The notes: a model not told the origin generated them from the sequence alone. A DNA stretch of 64,000 nt from Chrysemys picta bellii (GCF_011386835.1 NC_088795.1:15171441-15235440); one strand, 5' to 3'; numbered from the stretch's first letter, positions 34,380 to 48,000 are shown. Numbers and translations are program-made.

Positions 34380-35611
34380 TAAAGGACAACTTTTTTTTTT
34401 ATTGCTACCAGAAGGCTTCCATCAGTACAATGGCTCTGAACACCGTATCTTCCTCAGGGCTGCAGAGAGAGCTAAAGATTCAGGACAGGTCATTCTGAGG
34501 AACAGGGATTAAACATTTAAAAAAGACAAGCTTTTAAAGGGTTTTTTTGTTTTTTTAAACTTTGGGTTAAAAGTTACAGAAACACAAAACTTGGGGTATT
34601 TTGTGGCTTATAATTACACACGTTCCAAAACTCAGAATCACAGAACCGTCCCAGCACCTAAATGAGCAGCATTGATCTCATGCTAAAATTTACAAACATA
34701 TCAAAATCAATTGCAGACTTTACGGTTTGCATTTGACGCACGCATTAATTAAATCTTGTATGAGCACCTACAACAGAGCCAATTGACTGCAAAAAGCTTT
34801 GTGTGGATGTGAAAAAATAATATTTGAGTCAAATTGGCCTAATCATTTGACGGATTGCTTTCACTACTTTTTAAAATCAAAACCACAATCACTTAGTTTC
34901 TAATCACAATGACTTCTTATTTGTGTAAGACACTAAACACAGTCTCCCTACTGCTTTTCTATAGCATGTTCACACTGCTTTGGCTTTTTAAATGTGGGGC
35001 AGTTTGCAAATGCCGTAAGATTGTTTTTCCAAATCTTTTATTTAAAGCCAGTTTGAAATATTCTTACATTAAAACACCAAAGTGGCTAATGAAATAAAGA
35101 AGGATTTTTGGTTGTTATGGGGAAAAAAGATATCTGTGGTGAAGGTCAGAGTATAGAGAATCACACAAAAGACTTGCAGAGTGTTAAAGGAAGAGGAAAT
35201 CGGAACAGAAAGACACGGGATGGCTGGAAAACCTGGAACAATTTTGCACAATGTGAGCTCTTGGACACGGAAGACGGATTATAATACACAGTAGCAGAAA
35301 AACAGGGGAACCAATGACACTAGAAAGAAAAAAATTTTTTTTTGCTACTTTTTTTGTTTGTTTTTTGGGTCTTTTGTAGATTTTTTATACTTTTTTGTGT
35401 TTTTAAGTGCTTAAATAATAGTTGGACTATAATTAGCCACACGGGGGGGTGAGGGGGGTGGGGGGGAATCTTCAAAAAAGGTTTTCTTGGCTCTCTTCAG
35501 TTCAGCCTAATGAGATACAGCTTCTTTCCCAGCCCACTCCCACAAACATCATAGCCTGATTTTGCATGGTTTAAAAAGTAGCTTTCCTCTGAACGCTTGC
35601 GCAGGCGGTAG
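34380..35611 (-). other. CCNI: CCNI 3' untranslated region
   Basis: About 1.2 kb from the TAG at 35614-35612 to just past the distal AATAAA. A second AATAAA lies at 35042-35037. The message has a C-rich tract (G-rich on +) at 35443-35465 and an A-rich stretch (T-rich on +) at about 35334-35405. No repeat is evident, in contrast to its surroundings, which fits a transcribed UTR. Confidence 0.65.
34398..34403 (-). promoter_or_regulatory. CCNI distal poly(A) signal AATAAA
   Basis: AATAAA on the - strand (TTTATT on +). Downstream on the - strand lies GTGAGTTGTGGTTTTTTTTG, a strong GU/U-rich element. This is the most probable end of the CCNI message. Confidence 0.65.
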
Positions 35612-36070
35612 CTACATAACAGAGACCGGCTGTAAAGGTGGGCAAGGGGAACTGTTCCCCTCTTGCCTCGACACATCGGCGCCACAAACAGACCCCACGT
35701 TTTCTAGCGCCGCCACCTCTGGAGCACTGTCTTCATTGTAGAGCCGCTTGATTCCATCGTAGAAGTCATCCACCTCCATCTCTTCCACTTTGCGCTTGGC
35801 GGAGGCTTGCTTGCAGCCGGTGGGAGCTGGCAGACACTGGTAGAACCCGGCTGTACCTTTGATTGGTACTTCTGGTCGGCTGTTGTCCTTGGAGAATTCT
35901 GGCCCTGGGACAGAGGAGGGGTTGAATCTGAACGCTCCTCTGTTACAGGTCACCAGGGTACGCTTGAGGGGACTGTAGACATATACAGAATTGGGCGGCA
36001 GAGCAGACTGCAGAGTGGAAAGGTGACGGGCCACAAGCTCCCGACAGTGGATCAGCTGGGAGCTGTCCAT
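35612..36070 (-). CDS. CCNI: CCNI last coding exon, residues 233-384
   Basis: The acceptor CAATCTAG ends at 36071 and the exon opens with [20 protein letters not shown]. The C-terminal tail includes the basic [20 protein letters not shown] segment, which is highly conserved, and ends [10 protein letters not shown] with TAG at 35614-35612. Between LYNED and ENVGSVCG it has SAPEVAAL where human, as I recall, has NVS, a five-residue gain that accounts for most of the length difference. The Met at its start is internal, not an initiator. Confidence 0.96.
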   Translation of the reverse strand: MDSSQLIHCRELVARHLSTLQSALPPNSVYVYSPLKRTLVTCNRGAFRFNPSSVPGPEFSKDNSRPEVPIKGTAGFYQCLPAPTGCKQASAKRKVEEMEVDDFYDGIKRLYNEDSAPEVAALENVGSVCGADVSRQEGNSSPCPPLQPVSVM

Positions 36071-39000
36071 CTAGATTGGAGAAACAGACACGGGCATTGC
36101 AAAACAAGGTGAGTCACTGCAATTCTGGCTCTCTACACGTCCATCGTCCACATACCTAGCTGCTGCTTGTTTACGTGCTGAATGTGGGGAAGTGATCAGT
36201 TGGAGGCGGGATTATTCTGCTTAAAGGCCAAGATTTTTCAAGATGGCCCAAGAGATTTGGACACCTGGTTCCCATTACAATTCATGGGAATTGGGTGTCC
36301 AAATCCCCTAAGTGGCTTTGCAAATGTCATCCAAAATGTTTATCAAAGGCCTGTGTGTTCCTACCTCTTACATATCGGTCTGTATGCAGCAGAAAAAAAT
36401 TAACCCTTCCACAAAGCCTTCCTAGTTAGGAGACTTAACGTATTTATGTGTGCTATAACCACTTCCATCTGTGGCGTATCAAGGGAGTATTTTATACCTT
36501 CCCTTGCTACACTGGCGGCGGGGGGGCGGGGGGGAGGGAGATGCGGGAGGGAGGAGAAAAGAATGATCGCATCTTTCTGGTTAGTTTAACCCCTTGTGGC
36601 CAGGCCAGTTGGGCCTTCCCTACAGTAAACAATTTTGATTTGTATATTAGCTCATGCATTAGGCTCCCTCTATCAAGAAGTGAACATATTAATCACCAAA
36701 CAATGCCAAATACTTGCCGAGATGTCTCAAAGACTCAACCCTTCAGGCTGTCCCCTGAGCATCTTTGCAAAACATAGAAACACCCCCCTCCCTCCCCTCC
36801 CCCCCCCCCCCCCCCAAAAAAAAAAAAAATTCAATCCTATTTCAGATACAGATCCAGAGATTAGCTCCACTGAATTCGACACAGTTACAACCAGCTAAAG
36901 ATCGGTGCCATAAAGTCAGATCAACCAAAGTCTAGGCTTATTTCCACTTTCTAATCTGGGGGCTCAATTCTACTCTCATGCCCATTGACACTATGGGGGA
37001 TATCCTCTGACTTATACCAGCAAGAGAACAATCAGCCCCAGTCTGTCTCTGTGCCATGCAAATATATCATTAAAGGTACATGCATCTTCTTGTAACTTGC
37101 CTATGACTTGACTCCGCTTTTATTGGATGGGTGTGTTACACTGACTGCAGCAACAACTACTATACTGGTGTCAAAGATTTCCTGGAGCCTAGGGACACAA
37201 ATCAACTTGAATGAACAAGAAGTAGGTCTATGTTCATCTTCAGTAAGGTGGGGAGAGATGGTGTGCAAGAGACATGAAGGGGGAGGAAAAACCGCCTGTC
37301 CTGCTGAATTTCAACCTATTCAGCTCTCTCCATTAGCTTGATGATTCACTTCCTGGCCTATGGCTAACCCAAGTGATTATCTCTCAATTGCCTGCTGCCA
37401 GAGTAATGGTCACAAGACGAGAGAGGTTTCATAATCACTGATGGCTGTTTAGTGCAGACCATCAGCTTCTCCTCCTCCTCCTCCTTTCAGTGGCTGTCCC
37501 GGAAACACGGGACCCTTCTCCTACCCAGAATGCCAGTTAGCCGGGATGTCTGGAAGACTCTGCCCAGCCCTCACCTGTGCTTTCTGGAGCAGTTCAAAGA
37601 TGAGCGCGAGCCAATCAGGAATCAGCTTCTCCAGTTCCAGACTGATGATGGCCAGTGCCAGCATGGACCCCTTGAACTGCAGCAGCTGGTAACAGGCCAT
37701 GCAGTGCAGTAACTGCTTGGTGAGAACAGCCACATGCTGAGATGGGTTCATCTTGGGCAGGACTGTCAGTAACTGAGGCCTGGTTGACACAGCAACTGCA
37801 TGGAACTGAGGAAAAAGAGAAGCAAACCAGTCGGTCTGTTACTGACAGAGTTTAACACACTGCTTCATAAGCACATGCAATGGCATCCGGAAGCCATTTG
37901 TTCCTATGCCTTTGAAATAACATAGCCCACTTGAACCTCCAACAGCACACACAGAGTGAGATTTTCCCTCCCACCCCCCAAGGATCTCCCATCCCATGCT
38001 CTGCTTCACCCCAGCCAGGCACTGTCCCCCACGGCAGACAGCTCTGGGAGGAGTGGGAAGCCTCATGCTGGGTTGAGATGGGTCTAGGGGATGCACATTG
38101 TCCCCTCATTGGCCCTTCGGAGATACCCCAGGAAAGGTGACACAGCCAGGGGAGTCCTGTCCATGGTGGGGACTGCCTTGTAAGGGGTGGGGGAGCAGGG
38201 TCCCAGGGCAGCTGTGGCCAGGAGAAGTCCTGGATAGAGCAGTTCTATCGGCGTAGTGCTGCCAGGGAGGGCACGGAGCCCCTGTATGGATGGTCCTGTC
38301 CTCTTCCTGAACTGCAAACTCAATGGTTCAACTGGACATGGACAAACAGGGTTCTCCCTGGGATGAAACCATTGAGGAGAGATTCTGTGAGGGGAGACAA
38401 AGTTTTCTTTGCCACTGTCCCCCTGCCATGGGTTTCACCACACGAAAGGGCTTTCTGGCCCCAGTTTTTAACCCATAAACAAAAACCTGGGTCAGTTAAG
38501 GACACATTGAAGCACATTTCACATCCACCGATGATGTCTTCCCACCCTCCCCCCCCCACACTCCTTAATTCCTTTGTGTTCTATTGTCGTCTTGCTTTGA
38601 TCCTGGAGCAGATATACTGGCAATTAACATTTAGGGACAAGATTTTCAAGAGGGACTAAAGGTTTTGGGTGCAAGTTTTGGGTGCTCAACTCGAGACATA
38701 GGGGCAGAACTGGAAGGGACCCTCTGCGTCACAAAGTCCAGTCTTGGGCCACCACAGGCAAACCCATCAGATAATCCTGTTCATAAACCTATCAAGCTCC
38801 ATCTTAAAACTAGTTGGAGGTTGTTTGCCCCCACTACTCCTTTTGGAAGGCTCTTCCAGAAACACACACTTCTGATGGTTAGAAACTTTCTAATTTCCAG
38901 CCTGAATTTATACATGGCCAATTTATATCTTAAGGGGGCCTGATTTTCAGACGACACAAGCTCAGCATATTCTGAAAATCGGGCACCTTTAAGGTGTCTA

Positions 39001-42000
39001 AAGTTGGTCCCCAAAAATCACTAGTCACGTTTGAAAGTCTTTGCCTAGATTTTTATTTAGACCATGTCTATGAACATGTGGCCAAATCCTTAGAAACCTT
39101 ACCCTACACCAGCAGTAGGGATTTTTGCCCAAGTAAAATCTGAGCAAGTCCCTCAAGATTTGGCACATACTCACATTAATGCCAATGACATGGGGGAAAA
39201 AAACAAAAACCAAGGACGAGCACTGGAAAGAATGTAATTAGCAACATATTTACAATATGAAGGAAATCCAGTGGCGTAGCCATGTGAAGATCCCAGTGCA
39301 GTTTATCCAGAATAATCTTCTCCATCCTGCGAATTTCAGCTGGAGAACAGCCACAAAAACTGTCTCTGGCCAACACCTTCAGTACTGGGATCCTCTGCCG
39401 AAACGGACGTTAAAAAACGAAAGAAAAGCAAGAACAATCATCAGTCAGAAAAGCCGTTTCTTTCCTGTCCTGGCAAGTGGCAACCCCCCTGCTCAAGCGA
39501 CCAAAGAATTAGAGGAGCATATAATGTAAAGTAGCTGCTAGGCCTTTAGAGAAAAATATTACCTCATCTTCCTCAATGGTCTTGGCAGCAAGGAAGAAGC
39601 AGCTGATCGCAATACAATTCAAGTACTTTGGACGGGCCTAGGAAACAGAAAAAAGTCGCAGCGTGAGTACAATGCAGAACCTGATTTGTGACCATTTGGC
39701 TCTAACTCCCTTACCCTGTGATCTCAGGATGCCAAAACAATGCGGACAGGATCAATGGGCTGCCCTCCAACTACACTGCTCCTATTGTGAGCCGCGGAAA
39801 GGAAAAATCCATACTCCATTACATGAGGCAGGAGAGAAGTCAGTCAGCCCCAGCGTCCTAATTGGCATCCAGTGATGCGCATCGCTGGAGAGGAACAGGA
39901 GCTTGTTTTTAGTGGGAGCAGTGGTACTTGGAAGGAGAAAAACAGAAGGTTGGATCCTCCGTTGGCATAACTCAGCACAGCTCCACCTACTTCAATGGAG
40001 TCAGGCTGATTTCCACCAGCTGCGGATCAGGCCCAGAGATCAACATGGGTTAGATGTGAAGCAAGGGAGAAGATAGAGCGGAGGTGCTGACGTTGTATCT
40101 AGTCAGAAATAAACACCAAGGAGAATTATGTTTTATGGCAGCAGCTCTCAAACAATGGTAGCTGAGCCCTTTCTGGTGAAATATTTTGGAGTCAGCAAAC
40201 AGTGGAGCGCAGGGAGAGGAGGGGACTAGGAGAGACCAAATAGCAAGTGTGAAAAATCAGGACAGGGAGGGTTAATAGATGCTTATATAAGACAAAGCCC
40301 CGAATATTGAGATGGTCCCAAATAATATCGGGACATCTGGTCACCCTAAGAGAACCTCTCTTGCAGAGTGACAACAATGAAGAGCCCTTGTTATGGGCCC
40401 CAATTCTGTAAAAGCACTTAAGCATGTACTTAACTTCGGGCACATAGGTAGTCAATTGAAATCAACAGAACTCATGGGTGTGCCTGAAGTTAAGCACGTG
40501 CTTAAGAGTTTTGCTGAATCGGAACCTCAGTGGCTATATTAATGTGATTCAGGACTTTGTTTCCCATGCCAGCGAAGCGGGAGGGCGAGAAAGGAAGATG
40601 CATCCCTCGATTCTGTACGCACAGAGTACAGTATTCAGCCCTGTGAAAACCAGGAGCAATGTCTAACATCTAGGACAGCATGCTGTGCACAAACTGAGCA
40701 GCACTGTTATGTCCTCCCCCCCGCCACTCCCAAACAGCTAGCTGACAATTTATCTCACGCTGTCGCTATTGACAAAAATTTAAACGCCCTGGTGGAACAT
40801 GGAACTGAAAGAAGCCGCCGGGCACGGGAGAGAGAGAAATAAGTAAAAGCCCTGCAAAGAACACAAAATCCATTTTTAACCTAGAGCACTTCCGTGATTA
40901 ATTCCAGGCGGATTAATTCCAGCAGCCAGAATGGAGCTACAGGGCAGTTTCAAGGCCCGATCCTGCAATCCACACTCACACAACTAGGTCCCTAAACAGT
41001 CAACATGACTCCTCCCAGCAGGGAGTGAGGGGGAAGGGATGCAGGATCAAGGACAAACATAGCCTCTAACAGGTTCCTGTGACACAAAAGGAATCAGTGA
41101 TCCCCAGGGACTTTGGCTTCTAATGGCGAGGCACCAGGAGGTTTGAATTAAACAGCTGTATAAAATAGCTGTTTCAACGTGTCCAGGTACTGCTGACAGT
41201 GAGGAGAACAATGTCCTTGAGGGGGAATCTGTGGTTTGTTCTACATGCTCACACAAGGAAATAAGGCGGGGCGGGGTGGAATTACCCACACCACAGGTGA
41301 CAGTGCAGGAGGAAGCAGCAGCCTCCACAGGCCCACAGGTGGGGGGAGGCTTGATTCAGCCCCTCTCCCACACAGCACAGCTCAGCCGGCACAGAGGGGG
41401 ACGTAATCTGCACAAGGTAAAGGGCTGGCACCAACCATTTTCCCTTGGTGCAAGTGGGGAAAAACTAGACAGCAGAGAGGCTTCTCGAGTTCCCTGGTCT
41501 GCTCCAGGAGCGTCACAGCTACGTGCTGCCCCTTAGTTAGGGCCCTGGGTAACACCCCATGAGAGGTCTCAGTGAGTAACCCCATAATCCACAGCATCCT
41601 TCCACACACTGTACCGCACCTACTGTCACCTGACACGGCATGAGTCGGTTACACTAGTAAACGCAGCCAGGACGGAGATCAAAATCTATTCATTTCTACT
41701 ACAAACCTAGGTCCCTTTCATGGTAGACAGGCAAATCCTTTCCAATTAATATTAAACTTACTAAACTGGAGAGAAGAACCCAAAGTCTTTACCCCACATC
41801 AGTCAGCCAGTTCTGTAAGAGACCAACAGCTAATCTCCTGGGAGACCTTCTTAACAACTGCCATCTTCAATAGGAAACTGGGTTCTACTCCCATCTTGGC
41901 TAGAGAGCCCCTCCAAGACCTTGGCCAAATCACGTAGGGCCACGGACTTCAACGGGCTTGGATCAGGCCGACAATCAATTCATGCCTCAGTTTCCCCCAT

Positions 42001-45000
42001 CTATACAATAGGGACAATATTTCCTTGCATTACAGGGGTGTGGCAAGGCTTAGTTAAAGTTGTGAAGTGCTTTGACATCTCTGGATGGAAGGGGCTGGAG
42101 AAGGGCTGGAGAAGGGCGCAGTGGAGCAAGAGGAAAGAATTGGGGATTTGTGAGAAACAGTAAATTTTATTTAGTAGGGCAAAGGCAGATCCCTGCATGC
42201 AGAGAATGGAAAAGGAGCTGTTGAAGACAGCTTGTAGGAGAGTTTCAATGTGTACTGAAAAATTCCCCCATAAAATACTGCATTATTTTAGCAGAAATTG
42301 TCTCCTGCTCACCCCTCCTGCCCCTGACATCATCGGGGCTCTAAACTAAAATAGATCATCAGAGTCCCTTTGTGAGACAGTATTAAAATACACCCACACC
42401 ACCCCCTCTGTGCTCCCTGTTTATTGGCAACTGCCACACAGTTAAACCAAGACTGTAATTATGTTGAGGATTAATTATTTAGTGCAGTGATCTACAGCAA
42501 AAGCCACTGCTGATATGTGAATGAACCAGAGCATGGCTGGGCAACAGGACGGGGCGTAGAACAGTCTGAACTATTTCAAGGCCCATTCGAGTTCAAGGGA
42601 AGCTATTCTCTGTCTCAGTATAAAAATCCCAGGCAGTGGCTAAAATTCTCCTTTCACACTTCTGTACATCGGGAGTAACTCCAAGTCAATGGAGTTACCC
42701 TGTTGTAAATCCGGTTTAAATGCAGGGAGAATAGGCCCTGTTTATTTGCAGTAGGGAGGGGAAAAGGACATGTTTAAATGATCAGTGCTATACCAGGGGG
42801 GTGGGGGGGGGGACCATGTTAACTGAAACTCCGCCCCAAACTGCTTTCAGTGTTTTCTATTGTCACCACTCCTTGGTGTACAGAATGGAGTTTCTTTTAG
42901 TCCTGGTCTATGCCGCTTCATTTCACAGTAGCAGCCTCTACAGAGCAGTCAAAGGCTTTGACTGCTACAGAAATACTGAAACCACAATATTTTCCTAAGG
43001 GCATTAGCTATTTAGGGGTTTCAATAATGCATTTTCTATCCGTTCAACATGTGACCCAGTCACTGAGATGTCAAAACAGTTAGGTCAGGATTTCTTTAAA
43101 AACAAAACTTTTCAGTGTCTCGCAGTTTAAGCGCTATCAATATTTCACCATATAAAAGACGTAGAGTATGTCCACACAGCCGACGTTAAAGCGCTGCCGC
43201 TGTGTAGTCGCGGCTCCGGCACTGGGAGAGAGCTCTCCAGAAGTCAACTTGTGGAACTCCTTACCTGAGGAGGTTGTGAAGGCTAGGACTATAATAGCGT
43301 TTAAAAGAGAATTGGATAAATTCATGGTGGTTAAGTCCATTAATGGCTATTAGCCAGGATGGGTAAGGAATGGTGTCCCTAGCCTCTGTCTGTCAGAGGG
43401 TGGAGATGGATGGCAGAAGAGAGATCACTTGATCATTGCCTGTTAGGTTCACTCCCTCTGGGGCACCTGGCATTGGCCACTTTCGGTAGACCGGATACTG
43501 GGCTAGATGGACCTTTGGTCTGACCCGGTACGGCCGTTCTTATGTTCTAATAAAACCACCTCCGTGAGGGGAATAGCACCCCGCACTGAAGCACTGTCTA
43601 CACTGCCACTTTACAGCGCTGAAACTTGCAGCGCTCAGGGGGGTGTTTTTTCCACACACTCCGAGCGAAGAAAGTTTCAGTGCTGTAAGAGGCAGTGTAG
43701 ACAAGGCCTTACTGGAAGATCCAATTTGTACTTTAGTGAGGCAAACTATGTTAATGATGTAACCACGGGGGTAAAAATTTAAACTCCTCCACATATATTG
43801 CTGACCTCTATTTTAGCAATGTTTGTAATGGGATTAAAAACTCAAGCAGAGGAGACTGCCCATTTACTGAGAACCAAGCTTAACAGAGCAAACAGAATAA
43901 AGGATTATATTAGTCAAAGGCAAGACTGCCAGTTTCTAGAACTCAAGGCCGGGGGACATGTTTCTCCACTGCTCTGCACCTCGTGTAGATCACTACCATT
44001 TCGATTCAGTGGCATTTTCGACCCGCTTTGCATTTACTCTGCAAGCTGTAAGTGATTGCACCGGGGTTGGGCAGGACAGCACAGACTCGGGGGCTGTGAG
44101 TCATGGTACCATGTATGCCCCAAAGGCTGGTTTTTAAAATATTTTAATCAGTTTTGTGGAATTTTATTTCTTAAACCACTGCGTTCACTGTACTCTTATG
44201 GGCACACTCACAGCTCCACTCCAATAGACAATACGGCAGGCCTGTTTGGCCTGCCACTCCTCCCTTTATGGCCTTCACTGAGGAGCTCCTGGATTTATTA
44301 TTATTATTTATTTATTTATTATTTATATTACTGCAGCACCCTTGGAGCCCTAATTGTAGGCCAGGACCCCAATGTATTAGGTGCCGTCTTTTGCCCTACC
44401 ATCTGCATAGAGCCCTCCCTCCCAGACCTACCCCTTGATGCTCAGGCCATTGACATCAATCAGGCTCCTGGCGGTGAAGGTCTCCACACTTCCCTCCCTG
44501 TGTCACCCTGCTCCTGAAGCCCTTTCCGCCATACTACTTTCTTTCCCCGCCTTCCCAAGCATTCTTCTATCACCTCACACTCCAGGAATTACGCTGGGGC
44601 GGTTCTCTGGCCTGTCTTGAGCAGGAGGTCAGGCTAAACCATCACAATGCAGCCTCAATCTATGAATCTGTTCCCTGTCATGCTTCTGGCTAATCCACGG
44701 CCATCCCAATACTCCTACGTCCCTAGCCCCTGGGCAACAGCAATGCCAGGTGATGCAAACCAAACAAACTCAGACCTACCCAATGTCAGAGTTAAATATT
44801 ATAGAAACACAGACCCTCCGTGTCATTCCATAGGACATACGAGTATGGCAAGGGCTTACCACGAAGGCTGTTGCATTTCAGAATCTATTTAGTTTAATGA
44901 GCTTTTTTGTATATTTTAAACCAGAGGATGCATTCCGATTTCTACTTCGATCCTTCCTCCCCCCTCCCCCAGCCCCCTTCGGAGAAAATATCTGGATACA

Positions 45001-48000
45001 GCTTGGAAGACAAATGCCTAGGTGAGGCTAACTCAACATTCAAACAAGGTTAACAGAGACAGCATGAACATGGACAGCTTCTAGAGAGCGGAGCGATTAT
45101 CTCCTCTCTTCGGTTAAACCGATGAGCTGCAGCACGTCAATGGAAGCTGGCAAAACAGGGAAGAGAGCAGGTATTCCTGACACAGATACGCACTGGGCCA
45201 GATTCTCAGCTGAGGTAAGCTGGCATGTCTCCACTGCAGTCAATGCAACTATGCTGATTTACATCAGGTGAATATCTGGCCCATTAACTAAAAAATGAAA
45301 CTGGTGCAGAAAGCCATCTACTATTTGTATTACTGTAGCACCTAGGTGCCCTAGTTGGAGATCAGGCCCATTGTGCTCTCATGATAATAGGGGGTTTCCA
45401 CAGACCCAGCTGCACTGTTCGGGCATAGTTAGGAAGGGATATACTGAAGACACTAATCTCGTTCAGCATCTGAAATTGAAGGCATCATGCAGTGTGCAAA
45501 CCGGAAGTACACTCTCTCATACAATGAGCCTGCTTGGATTTGGCCCAGCAGCAAGGAGAGTCACTTCCAAAGCCATGAGCTGGTGGTATAAATCCACTGG
45601 AAGATACAGATCCTGAAATGATTTACCTTTACTGTGGCTAAAAACCGGTCCAAGAGACTGACGGCCAGGGCGAGTGTTTCTGGATAAAGGTGGAACTGGT
45701 ACTTGAGTTTGGCCAGCCACTGAATCACCTCATCCCGTTGTGCTGGAGAAATGGCTACATCCTGTTGAAGACAAAAAACAACAAGCTGTACTCACACCCA
45801 GAACCTGAAGGCTGAGTGAACAGAGAGAAGGCAAAATATTAACATATGCAGAAACAAAGCCCTATGTGGCTGTTCAAAGGAAGGGGGGACCAGGGGGGTG
45901 CTTTTAACACAGCCTGAAGCCACTTTCTATGTCTGCACCTGGGGTTCTTAGTGGTCATATTGAAGTCTCCTGACCTGATTTGTGGGTGCGCCCATAGAGT
46001 TAGAAGTCTAGCAGGCTGGAGCTGCGGCATGCCCTAGGAGAGACTTTTAGAATGTGGCCCCATAACACTGTTGTCTAAACGAAGGTGTACGAAAATTGAC
46101 AAGCTCCAATCAGATAGTGTTGTGGCTGAAAAGGCTACGTTAGGTGATGCTAGTCTCATGTTTAACAAAAAATAGTACAGACAGAAAAATGCACTATCCA
46201 AGTGAAGATGCAAGTCAACAAATATGAACCCTATTCTTTATGGTAACCACAGGCCACATCCTGTAGAGTACTGAGCACTCTCTGCTCTGACTGGAGTCAG
46301 TAGGAATCAAAAGTATTCAGCAACTTGGGGGATCAAGCCCTCGGCCCTTATCCAAGCTGACCTATGAGAGACACCTATGCCTGCAATGATCCCTTCAACG
46401 ACAACAGGGGTCCCCCCCGTAAGGAGCTTAGGATTCAGACCTATTAAAGTTCCAAGATAATATTTCCACCACCAACCATAAGCTCTGTACCATCTTGTTT
46501 GTGGGGCTTGTGGTTTTAGTGCATCTAGGGAACAGCCTTTAGTGGCCGATCAAAACAGTAATGCCTCCTCTAGCCTAGTTTAGGCTTAAACAAAGAAAGC
46601 CCAAAACAGAACACACACAACTTTCTGTGTGCCACTGAAATGTGATTTGGAAGCTCAAGAGACCCACCGTGCAGCTCCCACCGTGAAAGAGAAGACAAAG
46701 CGTGCTCCCGTGAAAGTTACTGACGTTCCAGCAACTTGAAGAGAACATAGTCAAAGCCTGATTTTCCAAAAACCTCACACGTCTAAAAAAGGAGGAGGCC
46801 ATGCCCTCTGATACATATTCATTTCCTATTATCTGCACTGTTTATTATCTGAAATAATTTGATCTCGTCCTTTCCAGGCAGATGACAGATTTTGACTGTT
46901 ACCAACTAAAAAGAACGATTATTGTTCAGTCTCGTTGGATGTGTCCCAGGACAGCTAGAATAACTATGTAATTCATAGTTGTGTTCTTGTTGCAACAATG
47001 GTTCCTTGGGAACGGTCAGATATTCCTGGGCTCATTTTAAAATATGCTCCGCAGAGTTGCCATTCTGCTGTATCCTGTGCTGGAAAGAGGGGTGAATTTT
47101 ATGATCAAGTTGGTCTTTTCCATCTCTAATTACTAAGACCCTGGTAGTTTATATCCTACAGTATCTAAGCAAGCGCAGGATTTGGTAACATGTCAGGTGT
47201 AATTATCTCATGGGGGAGGGGCGGGGAGGGAAGATGACTTGGAAGGGCATTTTAGGGCTTAGCAAGTAAGTCTCCGCCTTTGAATGAACTTACCAATTAC
47301 TGAGCTGTGTGGATAAAAAAACCTATTAAGAGAAATTACTTGCCATCCCTGATCATGTGAATTCTGGAAAACCTGAAATACTCTATGTCTTTTGGCTGCA
47401 GGGGTGAAGCACCAACCCCTTGGGCATCAGCCATCTACAGTTCATTGTGTTCATACCGCAAGAGGAGATCGACCACAGCATTAACCCATAAATCCCTGGT
47501 GTTTTCCAGACCACCAGCTAACTGAAGGCATTAGGTAAATATATGGCCACAAGTCTAAGGTATAATAATCCACTCCCGTAATATTTACTTTAAAATACGT
47601 TGCCCTAAGCAATATCTGGCAGATGTCCTAAGAATCAATGCAATCTTACTTTTTGCCCTACCCACAGCAGGTGTTATAAGGTACATGCATGCTGTTTCTC
47701 CGCCCCACCCTCCCCACCCCATCCTCAATCTACTACTCCAAATGCAAACCCGGCAATAGTGGGGCCTGATTTTCAGAGGCATTGAATACCCACAGATCCC
47801 AATTGTCTGAGACCCTGAGTCCATTAAGCAAGGGGTCCATGAGGAGGGGTATGAGCACATCTGTGAGGTAGGGAAGCACTCTCATCAACATGAGACAGGT
47901 ACCAATAGCGCTCAGGAGTGCTAAGCCCCAACCCCAGGGCTCTTCCCTTAGCCCACACGGGCTCTAGGAACCAGCACTCCCACAACGTCGGAACTTCCCT

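Larger units (their letters stand above)
39638..45626. other. CCNI intron with several DNA elements
   Basis: A 6-kb intron. It contains a palindromic element (40395-40530), a + strand SINE (41865-42110), a CR1 nested in a DNA element (43162-43711), a palindromic repeat (42635-42735), an ATT/ATTT tract (44296-44330), two copies of the dispersed repeat (44326, 45325), a CR1 tail (44612-44672) and a palindromic repeat (45188-45286). No exon was recognised. Confidence 0.75.

Noticed and set aside
39176..39253. Extension of the CCNI frame past 39254 ([13 protein letters not shown]...)
   Set aside because: The known protein continues FHAVAV..., which is found at 37805, and GTAAAT at 39253 is a good donor. 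The extension is intron.
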